64,000 nt of DNA, taken from contig NZ_JAEVFI010000009.1 in NCBI RefSeq assembly GCF_019303495.1, positions 92,905 to 156,904 of the forward strand. The letters run 5' to 3'. The position numbers and the translations under genes were made by a program. Under the pieces are notes generated by a model, which was not told the origin of the DNA, did not search any database, and worked only from the letters and a program-made list of their open reading frames with translations. The DNA comes from Streptomyces sp. JJ66. Its GTDB lineage: Bacteria; Actinomycetota; Actinomycetes; Streptomycetales; Streptomycetaceae. This document shows, piece after piece, positions 27,443 to 34,325 of this stretch (position 1 is its first letter; every line of letters begins with the position of its first letter).

Positions 27443-28761
27443 GACCGCCCCTCCCGCCATTCGAGAACCCTGCTCGCGCCACGCACGCCCACGGTGAGCA
27501 GCGGCTCCGGCGGGAACGACGGCGCCCCCTGACCGGCGAGCCCGTCCACGCAGAGCAGGCGGGTGAACTCCGAGTCCTTCCCGAGCAGCAGATCGCGCAG
27601 CACCTGACCGCCGAGATGGGTCGCGGAGATCCCGTTGCCGCAGAAGCCGTATCCGTACCAGATCCGGCCGGGCAGCACGCCGAAGTGCGGGGTGTAGTCG
27701 CGGGTGATGTCCACCGGGCCGCCGTAGGCGTACCGGAACGCCACATCGCGCCACATGGGGAAGAACCGCTGGAACTCGGTGAGGAGTGCGCGGTAGGCGC
27801 GCGGTTCGGCCATGCGGCGGTGCCGCAGATCCCGGCCGGGGAAGTAGAGCGCCGGGCCGCCCGCCCACATCAGGCGATTATCCGCGGTGAAGCGGGCGCA
27901 GGTGAGGAAGGTCCTGGCCTCCACCAGCCCCTCGCGGCCTGGCCAGGCCACCCGGGCGAGCTGGCCGTCCGTCAGCGGATCGCTCACCAGGGCGTAGCTC
28001 CACACCGGGATAACCTTGTTCCGGAAGGGCCGGAAGGCGGACTGGTGGACGTTGGTGGTCAGCACGACGTGATCGGCTGTGACCAGCCCGCCGGGGGTGC
28101 GGACCCGGGGCCGGGCCCCCGGCACCACCCGCAGCGCCGGGGTGCGGTCATGGACGGTCACCCCCAGCTCGCGCACCACGCGGGCGAGCCCGCGGGCGAG
28201 CTTGAACGGATTGACCAGAGCGCCGACCGAGGCCAGTGCGCCCAGCAGTGCGGGGGACCCGACGCGCTCGCGGGCCTCTTCGGCGGTCAGTAGCCCGGGG
28301 GCCGCGCCGGAGAGCCGGGTGGCAAGCTCCCGGTCCCGTTCCAGTCGCCGCAGCTGCGCCGGAGTGGTGGCCGCCAGGAGGTAACCGGTCGGTTCGTACT
28401 CCGCGTCCACCCGGTGGCGGCGGAGGAACCGGCCGATGCCCAGCACGGAACGGCCCACGGCCCGGGACGCCTCGGCCGCCCTCCGCTCACCGAAGTTGCG
28501 TGCCAGCGACTCCACGTCCTTGCCCAGGGTGGGGGTGACGAAGCCGTCGGCGCGACCGGAAGCACCGTGCCCGGAGTACTCGGCCTCCAGGACGTGGATG
28601 TCCAGGGCGGGTTCGGCGAGCTTGAGGAAGTAGGCCGTCCACAGCCCTGCGAACCCGCCGCCGACGATGCAGACGTCGCATTCCAGTGATTCCCGCAATG
28701 GCGGTCCGGGCTCGGCTGGCTCGGTCTCCTGCCAGTACACGACATTCTTCAGGACGCTCAT
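27439..28761 (-). CDS. FAD-dependent oxidoreductase (DAO family)
   Basis: 440 aa. The N-terminal dinucleotide fold has CDVCIVGGGFAGLWTAYFL and the adenosine-ribose Glu in HVLEAEYSGHGASGR. The C-terminal FAD contact YGYGFCGNGISATHLGG is typical of DadA/glycine-oxidase-type (DAO) enzymes. These oxidise amines or amino acids, sometimes reverse-coupled to imine chemistry. No Cys or His for covalent flavin attachment is obvious beyond the GASGR region. The start is separated from the methyltransferase stop by no bases, and its own stop overlaps the reductase start, so it is mid-operon. Confidence 0.87.
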   Translation of the reverse strand: MSVLKNVVYWQETEPAEPGPPLRESLECDVCIVGGGFAGLWTAYFLKLAEPALDIHVLEAEYSGHGASGRADGFVTPTLGKDVESLARNFGERRAAEASRAVGRSVLGIGRFLRRHRVDAEYEPTGYLLAATTPAQLRRLERDRELATRLSGAAPGLLTAEEARERVGSPALLGALASVGALVNPFKLARGLARVVRELGVTVHDRTPALRVVPGARPRVRTPGGLVTADHVVLTTNVHQSAFRPFRNKVIPVWSYALVSDPLTDGQLARVAWPGREGLVEARTFLTCARFTADNRLMWAGGPALYFPGRDLRHRRMAEPRAYRALLTEFQRFFPMWRDVAFRYAYGGPVDITRDYTPHFGVLPGRIWYGYGFCGNGISATHLGGQVLRDLLLGKDSEFTRLLCVDGLAGQGAPSFPPEPLLTVGVRGASRVLEWREGRS

Positions 28762-29646
28762 TCAGCGCACCTTTTCCAGTACGATCCGGGCGAGACCAAG
28801 ATGCCTTTTCTGGAAATGCTCTGCGGAAGTCCTCAGATATCTTTCGTAGGATGCGTAGGTCCGCTTGCCGACCATGGACTCAGCCGCTTCGCGGTGTGTG
28901 ATGAGACGGCTGTGCCACTCCTGCACAGTGCGGCTGTAGTGTTCCGGGTCGTTGCGGAGTGCGACGACATCGAAGCGTCGCTCAGCCGCCTCGACCACCT
29001 CGGAGAGTGCCGGAATCTCAGATTCCGGGAAGACGCGTTCCATGATGAACAGCAGATCGCTGACCGCGCGCCGGTCAAGGCGCACGTTGTTTCCCTTGAT
29101 ATTGGTCTGCAGGGCGAGCCGCCCGCCGCGCGGCAGCCAGCCGGAGCAGCGCTCGAAGAACTCCCGGTACGCCGCCACGCGCTCGGCGCGGCGCAGCCCG
29201 GTGGCGGCGAAGTGCTCGAAGGCGCCGATGGAGATGACGGCGTCGTAGCCCTCCTCTGGCGTGTGGTCCTGCCAGCTCTCCAGCCGCACCTCGGTGCCCG
29301 GCAGTTGCTGCCCGCGCACCCACTTCGCCTGGCTCTCGCTGAGGGTCAGGCCCACGGCCCGCTCCACCCCGCTGCCCTCGGTCAGCCGCCGCAGCAGGCT
29401 GCCCCAGCCGCACCCGACATCCAGCACGCGGCGCCGGCCGGCGGCCTTCGCGGCGGTGATGAGGTGGTCCAGCTTCCGCTGCTGCGCCTGCTCCAGCGTT
29501 TCGGCGGGATCTGCCGCGTCGTCCCACAGAGCGCAGGTGTATGTGAGCGAGCGATCCAGCCAGAGGGCGTAGAAGTCGTCGGAGACGTCGTAGTGGTGGC
29601 GTATCGCCTCCGGGCTCGCCCCCCGGCGCACGGCGACCCGGCTCAT
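28762..29646 (-). CDS. CFA-synthase-like SAM methyltransferase
   Basis: 294 aa, the size of mycolic-acid cyclopropane synthases rather than of the 380-aa E. coli enzyme. HHYDVSDDFYALWLD, C38 in YTCALWDD, the SAM loop VLDVGCGWGSL, SIGAFEHF (E144) and Y237 in EHYSRTVQEW match the family. The His that follows in LLHTI of CFA synthases and helps hold bicarbonate is replaced here by Gln180 (LALQT), so the product could be a methylated rather than cyclopropanated chain. The ATG overlaps the ACP stop (ATGA). Confidence 0.85.
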   Translation of the reverse strand: MSRVAVRRGASPEAIRHHYDVSDDFYALWLDRSLTYTCALWDDAADPAETLEQAQQRKLDHLITAAKAAGRRRVLDVGCGWGSLLRRLTEGSGVERAVGLTLSESQAKWVRGQQLPGTEVRLESWQDHTPEEGYDAVISIGAFEHFAATGLRRAERVAAYREFFERCSGWLPRGGRLALQTNIKGNNVRLDRRAVSDLLFIMERVFPESEIPALSEVVEAAERRFDVVALRNDPEHYSRTVQEWHSRLITHREAAESMVGKRTYASYERYLRTSAEHFQKRHLGLARIVLEKVR

Positions 29647-29894
29647 GCCGCGCCGCTGCCGAGCTTCGCGTCCCGGGCCAGCTGCACCAGATCCCCGATG
29701 GTTCTCACATCCGCCGCGCGGCCCGGATCGAACTCGATTCCCACCTCGTCCTCGATCTCGTAGACGACATCGGCGATCTGCAGGCTGGAGAGGCCGACGG
29801 ACTCAAAGCTCGTCTGGGCGTCCAGCGTGTGTTCCGATGCCCGGCTGCCGAGTTTCTTGGCGATGAGCTGACACACCATCTCTACCGTGACCAT
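29643..29894 (-). CDS. Stand-alone acyl carrier protein
   Basis: 83 aa, four-helix ACP. The phosphopantetheine Ser is S37 in VGLSSLQIADVV, where the usual Asp of GxDSL is Ser. It is followed by acidic helix II/III residues YEIEDEVGIEF. First gene of the leftward operon ACP-methyltransferase-flavoenzyme-reductase-SDR, and coupled to the methyltransferase by a 4-bp overlap. Probably loaded by the acyl-AMP ligase and activated by the local Sfp-type transferase. Confidence 0.9.
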   Translation of the reverse strand: MVTVEMVCQLIAKKLGSRASEHTLDAQTSFESVGLSSLQIADVVYEIEDEVGIEFDPGRAADVRTIGDLVQLARDAKLGSGAA

Positions 29895-30093
29895 CGCGCA
29901 TCCCTTCCTGACCGCGTCGCTGATTTTCCCCGCAGCCTAAATGACCCCCGCGCGCTCCGGAATGACAGATGACTGCCATACGGGGACTGGCAGGAATCTG
30001 CTATCCGTCACCCCTTCCCAGGGCGGGGACGCGAAGGTAGAAATCCGAGGACAGCCGGGAACTCCCCGAAAGCATTCGGAGGAACGGGCACAC
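29895..30093. promoter_or_regulatory. Divergent promoter region between the two biosynthetic operons
   Basis: 199 bp between the ACP start and the ThDP-enzyme start. It must contain both promoters and is the obvious site for the cluster's LuxR or TetR regulators. I see no strong dyad and no copy of the CTACGTTCGTAG element. GGAGG precedes the ATG at 30094. Confidence 0.5.
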
Positions 30094-31977
30094 ATGACTC
30101 ACTCTTCCTCAGTCGGCACCACCCGGTCACGCGTGACGGACTACATCGCGGACTTTCTGCGGGCACAGGGCGTTCACAACTGCTTCGGCGTGGGCGGCGC
30201 GAATATCGAGGACCTCTACGACGCGCTCCACCACACGGGAGAGCCGATGCGTGCCTTGGTGGCCAAACATGAGTTCTCGGCCGCGGCGATGGCGGACGGC
30301 CACTACCGCGCTTCGGGGCGGCCCGCCGCGCTCGCCGTCACCTCCGGCGCCGGAGCGATGAACCTGGTGCCCGGCCTGGCCGAGCTGCGCGCCTCCCAGA
30401 TCCCGGTCCTGGCACTGATCGGCCAGCCGCCAGCCAAACTCGATGGACATGGCTCTTTCCAGGAGACCTCGGGCCTCGGCGGCACCCTGAGTGCCGAGCG
30501 GCTCTTCAGCCAGCTCGCGGTGTACTGCGCCCGGGTGGAAGAGGCGGAGGATATCCGAACGCTGCTGCCTGAGGCGTGGGCACGGGCGCAGGCGGAACCC
30601 GCCGGGCCGGCCGTGCTGCTGCTGCCCAAGGACGTCCAGCAGTCCGTGCTCACCTCGTGGGCACCCCCGGCAGCTGTCCGGCCGGCCCGCCGCCCGCCCG
30701 CTTCCGCGCGGCGGCAGCGGGAGGCCGCCCGGGTCCTGGCCGCCGCCGGGACCGAGCCGGGCGGGGTGGTGGTGATCGCCGGGCGCGGTGTGGCCTCCGC
30801 CAACGCCCGGAACGAACTGCTGCGTCTCAGCGACGCGCTGGGCGCGGCGGTCGCCGTCGCCCCCGACGCGCGGGACGTCTTCGACAACCGCCACCCCCGC
30901 TTTCTGGGCGTCACCGGGGCCATCGGCCATGGGGCCGCCGAGGCGGCGCTGCGCCGGGCCGCCGCCGTCCTGCTCGCCGGGACGCGGCTGCCGCAGCTCG
31001 CTGGGGGACCGCTGCGGGAGCGGCTGAAGGACGTACCCGTGGTCGGCCTCTGCGACCGGCGGCCGTATCTCGCCGCGGACCAGGCCGCGCTCGTCCATCT
31101 CGACGGGCCACTGCGGCAGGAACTAGTCACCCTCACCGAACTGCTGCCCGCTCCGCCGGAAACCACTCAGGCGACGCCCACCCCGCCGAGCCCCGCCACG
31201 GCCGATATCTTGGCGGCCCCGCTCGACATGCGCACCGCCGTCACCACGCTCGCCGGTCAGCTCCCGGACGGCGCGGTCGTGGTCTGCGACGCCGGGAACT
31301 GCGGCGCCACGGCCATCCACCACCTCCCCACGCCGCCCGGCGGCCGCTTCGTCGTCGCACAGGGCATGGGCGGCATGGGCCACAGCTTCGGCGCGGCCGT
31401 GGGCGCTTGCCTGGCCACCGGCGCCCCCACCTTCGTCGTGGCGGGTGACGGAGCCTTCCTGATGCACGGCCTGGAAGTGCACACCGCCGCCGAACTCCAG
31501 CTTCCGATCACCTTTCTGATCCTCAACAACAACGCGCACGCCATGTGCCACACCCGGGAACACGTCTTCTTCAACGCCGAGTACAGCTACAACCTCTTCC
31601 GTCCCACCCGCATCGCGGAGGGGGTGGCGGCCATGTTCCCGCACCTGCCGGCCCGCGGCGTGCGCACGGCTGGAGAGTTGCGCCAGACGCTCCAAGCCCG
31701 CCCCGGTTCCGGCCCCCTCCTCATCTCGGTGGACGTCGATCACCGGGAGATGCCGCCCTTCACCCCGTTCCGCCCGCACACGCGGACTACCGAGGCCATC
31801 CCACCGAATCACCCATCGCACCAGAACTCCGAAAGGCCATGGCATGACCTACACCCCGCCTCCCGCCATCCCGCCCGCGATCGCCGAGGTCCCCGGACTG
31901 CTCCGCTGGGAGACGACCCCGAGGGAGGAGGCGATCGCCCAGGCGCACGCCCTCACCAGGGAGAGCTTCACCTATGA
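30094..31977 (+). CDS. ThDP-dependent enzyme, acetolactate synthase-like (probable acyloin synthase)
   Basis: 627 aa as read. PYR domain with catalytic Glu60 in VAKHEFSAAAMADGHY, central domain, and PP domain with the ThDP/Mg motif GDGAFLMHG (451-453) ending in ILNNN. No regulatory subunit gene or valine-pathway partner is adjacent, so I infer C-C bond formation between an alpha-keto acid and an aldehyde or second keto acid. The frame runs 134 nt into the next gene: its last 44 or so codons are the out-of-frame reading of the SRPBCC gene and carry no family resemblance. Start ATG 30094 (MTHSSSVG) follows GGAGG. Confidence 0.85.
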   Translation: MTHSSSVGTTRSRVTDYIADFLRAQGVHNCFGVGGANIEDLYDALHHTGEPMRALVAKHEFSAAAMADGHYRASGRPAALAVTSGAGAMNLVPGLAELRASQIPVLALIGQPPAKLDGHGSFQETSGLGGTLSAERLFSQLAVYCARVEEAEDIRTLLPEAWARAQAEPAGPAVLLLPKDVQQSVLTSWAPPAAVRPARRPPASARRQREAARVLAAAGTEPGGVVVIAGRGVASANARNELLRLSDALGAAVAVAPDARDVFDNRHPRFLGVTGAIGHGAAEAALRRAAAVLLAGTRLPQLAGGPLRERLKDVPVVGLCDRRPYLAADQAALVHLDGPLRQELVTLTELLPAPPETTQATPTPPSPATADILAAPLDMRTAVTTLAGQLPDGAVVVCDAGNCGATAIHHLPTPPGGRFVVAQGMGGMGHSFGAAVGACLATGAPTFVVAGDGAFLMHGLEVHTAAELQLPITFLILNNNAHAMCHTREHVFFNAEYSYNLFRPTRIAEGVAAMFPHLPARGVRTAGELRQTLQARPGSGPLLISVDVDHREMPPFTPFRPHTRTTEAIPPNHPSHQNSERPWHDLHPASRHPARDRRGPRTAPLGDDPEGGGDRPGARPHQGELHL

Positions 31978-32494
31978 CGAGGTGTACGGCCGGTTCTGCA
32001 CCGTCGAGGAGTACATCGACGCGCCGCCCCGCGCCGTCTACGACTATCTGTGCGAGGTACGGCACCTCAACGAGTACACCTACAGCACCCGCGACTTCGA
32101 GCCGGTGGCGGGCAAGCCGGGCCTCTACGTCGGCCGGGACACCCTGATCAGCGACGACACCAGGATCTATCTGAGCTACCGCACCAACGCGGAAGCGCTC
32201 ACCGTCGATATGCACTGCGCCTGGGACCAGGGCGACGACCTGTGGATGATCTACCTCTACCGCGTCGTGGACGCCCAGGTCGTCCTGGGCAAGCCGGGAT
32301 CCGTGGTGCTGTGGACCAACTGCCGCCACCCCTACTACGACAAGAACCCCAACCCGGAGCTGGCCCCGAGCCCGGAGCGCCCCTGGGTGGGCGACTTCTG
32401 GAACCTGTTCTACGCCGGTCACTTCCTGGAATTGCAGAACCTCAAGAAGATCCTTGAGTTCCGGCACGGCGGCGGATCGGCGGGCGACGCGTGA
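31844..32494 (+). CDS. SRPBCC (START/Bet v1-like) protein
   Basis: 216 aa. The EEYIDAPPRAVYDYLCEVRHLNEYTY segment (quoted over the first strand-helix of the fold) opens a ligand-pocket domain of the polyketide cyclase/aromatase type, and a long C-terminal helix with LELQNLKKILEF closes it. There is no obvious catalytic pair. It starts 134 nt inside the preceding ThDP gene with its own GAAAGG site, and ends in a GTGA overlap with the KAS III gene. Neighbours suggest it binds or cyclises the ThDP-enzyme product. Confidence 0.8.
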   Translation: MTYTPPPAIPPAIAEVPGLLRWETTPREEAIAQAHALTRESFTYDEVYGRFCTVEEYIDAPPRAVYDYLCEVRHLNEYTYSTRDFEPVAGKPGLYVGRDTLISDDTRIYLSYRTNAEALTVDMHCAWDQGDDLWMIYLYRVVDAQVVLGKPGSVVLWTNCRHPYYDKNPNPELAPSPERPWVGDFWNLFYAGHFLELQNLKKILEFRHGGGSAGDA

Positions 32495-33507
32495 AAGCCG
32501 TCAGCCTGCTGGAGGTGGCCTCCTACCTGCCGCCCCGCCGGGTTCCCACCCAGTACTTCCTGGACCACCAGGCCGAGGCCGCACCGATGGCCGAGCACGA
32601 GATGTTCCGGCCGCCCGCCCACCGCCACCTGGTGGCCCGGGAGGAGAGCGCCGCAGACATGATCGAGCAGGCCGGACGCACCTTGCTGGAACGGATCGGG
32701 CCCGCCGAGGCGCGGCGCATCGATTTGGTCCTCACCAACGTCCTGCTGCCCGACCTGCCGTTCACCGGCTCCGGGGCTGAGACCGCCCACCGCCTGGGCC
32801 TGCGCCCCGACTGGGTCCTCGACGCACACAACGGCGGCTGCGCGTCCTTCGTCCACATGCTGCGGATCGCCCGGGCCCTCATCGGCACCGGCCAGGCTCG
32901 GGCCGCGCTGCTGTGCAACGTCCAGAACGGCGCCGGCAACGTCATGGACCAGCCCGGGGTCCGGACCCTGCCGGAAGCGGTGATCCCGGGCGACGGCTGC
33001 GGCGTCGCGTATGTCGCACTATCGGACGAGTCACCCATCCTCACCGTGGAGACCCGAAACCTCGGGGAGTACTCCAAGGACTGCGGGCTGACCCTCGACG
33101 ACGGGCGTAAGTACTGGGAACCGGGCCAGAGCGAGATGCACGTCGGCTTCACGCCCGGCCGAGTCGCCGACATCATCGAGCGCGGCAACCGACTGGTACC
33201 GGAGGTCGTCACCGCCGTCTGCGAGCGCCTGCACATCAGCACCGCCGACATCGACGCACTGATCACCAACCAGCCCAACCGCGTGTTCCTCCACAAGTGG
33301 CAAGCACAACTGGGCATCAAGCCGGAGCGGCACCTGGACACCTTCGACGAGTTCGGGAATCTCTTCGGCGCTGGGGTCCCGGTCACCCTGGAACACGCCC
33401 TGCGCCAGGGGCGCGTCGCGGACGGCGACCTGCTGATGCTGGCGGGATTCGCCCATGCCGGAGACTTCGCCGGCGCCGCCGCCGTGCGCTGGCGCACGGC
33501 GGTGTGA
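32491..33507 (+). CDS. KAS III-like thiolase-fold acyltransferase with altered triad
   Basis: 338 aa, FabH-like length. The acyl-accepting Cys117 lies in DAHNGGCASFVHM. The oxyanion Asn is N290 in EFGNLFGAGVPVTL. The motif that carries the catalytic His in FabH (PHQAN) reads ITNQPNRVF here, so the His is Asn260. Such KAS III relatives in secondary metabolism often make C-O or C-N bonds or transfer acyl groups rather than condense with malonyl-ACP. GTG 32491 overlaps the SRPBCC stop. Last gene of the rightward operon, before a 20-bp terminator hairpin. Confidence 0.85.
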   Translation: MKAVSLLEVASYLPPRRVPTQYFLDHQAEAAPMAEHEMFRPPAHRHLVAREESAADMIEQAGRTLLERIGPAEARRIDLVLTNVLLPDLPFTGSGAETAHRLGLRPDWVLDAHNGGCASFVHMLRIARALIGTGQARAALLCNVQNGAGNVMDQPGVRTLPEAVIPGDGCGVAYVALSDESPILTVETRNLGEYSKDCGLTLDDGRKYWEPGQSEMHVGFTPGRVADIIERGNRLVPEVVTAVCERLHISTADIDALITNQPNRVFLHKWQAQLGIKPERHLDTFDEFGNLFGAGVPVTLEHALRQGRVADGDLLMLAGFAHAGDFAGAAAVRWRTAV

Positions 33508-33508
33508 C

Positions 33509-33557
33509 CCCGGCGCCTCCCGCCTCCCGCCTCCCGGGGGAGGCGGGAGGCGCCGGG
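33509..33557. terminator. Bidirectional terminator hairpin between KAS III and PPTase genes
   Basis: Perfect 20-bp stem (33509-33528 with 33538-33557; left arm CCCGGCGCCTCCCGCCTCCC) and a 9-nt loop between convergent genes. Confidence 0.8.
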
Positions 33558-33563
33558 CAGGGC

Positions 33564-34325
33564 CTACGCATCCCCCGAAGCCGGCGGACCCGGCTCCGGC
33601 AGCACCGGGCGGGCCAGAGCAGCGGTCAGGCCGTCGGGGACGGTCAGGTCCTCGACCAGCCATCCGGCACGGTGCGGGCCACCACCGCCACCCACGGTGG
33701 CCTGCACCGCGCCCGGTGGCCACGCGCCCGCCAGGACTTCCACGGCACGCAGCTCCGCGCCCAGCCCCAGCCCCCACGCCTTGCTCACCGACTCCTTGCG
33801 AACCCAGCCGCGCAGCAGGGCCGCGGGCCGGTCCGCCGGGGGCAGCCCGTCCAGCCAACGCCTTTCCCGTGCGCTGAAGCAGCGCCGCGCGGCGGCCGCA
33901 CCGACCAGCCCGCCGCCCTGTTCCGCCGCCTCCAGATCCACGCCCAGCGGTCCGCTGTCGCACACGCCCAGCAGCCACCAGGCGCCCGAGCGCGAGACGC
34001 CGACCTCCGGGCCGTGCTCCGGCCGGCGCAGGCTGGGGCGGCCGTGCGCCGGGCTGCCGCACCCCCGAGGGCACGGCAGCCTGCCCCATTCCAGGCTCTC
34101 CGCCGCCACCCCAAGCTCCGTCCCCAGCACCCGCCGGATCCCCGCTCGGGCAGCGACATAGCGGGACCTGACCCGCACGTCCGTGATGGCGAGAGCACGG
34201 GCACGCTCCCCCGGGTCGAGCAGCGCCCAGTCCGCCGCGCGGCCCGCCGAGTCGTCCGACCTCCCCAGCCAGAGGCGGACGGCGGCGGCCTGGGCCGACG
34301 GCGGAACGGTCAGGCGCTCCAGCAC
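33564..34325 (-). CDS. Sfp-type 4'-phosphopantetheinyl transferase
   Basis: 253 aa. The Mg-binding GVDLEAAEQ and the GWVRKESVSKAWGLGL (W-x-x-K-E-x-x-x-K) motifs are present; an N-terminal ARAGIRRVLG helix is also typical. It transfers the 4'-phosphopantetheine arm from CoA to carrier proteins, here most likely the cluster ACP. I start it at GTG 34325, overlapping the regulator stop by 16 bp; the frame is open for 27 more codons upstream inside the regulator gene. Translational coupling to the regulator would make its supply follow cluster activation. Confidence 0.87.
   Translation of the reverse strand: MLERLTVPPSAQAAAVRLWLGRSDDSAGRAADWALLDPGERARALAITDVRVRSRYVAARAGIRRVLGTELGVAAESLEWGRLPCPRGCGSPAHGRPSLRRPEHGPEVGVSRSGAWWLLGVCDSGPLGVDLEAAEQGGGLVGAAAARRCFSARERRWLDGLPPADRPAALLRGWVRKESVSKAWGLGLGAELRAVEVLAGAWPPGAVQATVGGGGGPHRAGWLVEDLTVPDGLTAALARPVLPEPGPPASGDA

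Noticed and set aside
29941..30093. Upstream start for the ThDP enzyme
   Set aside because: The extra 51 residues cover the divergent promoter region and lack resemblance to the family; GGAGG supports the start at 30094.
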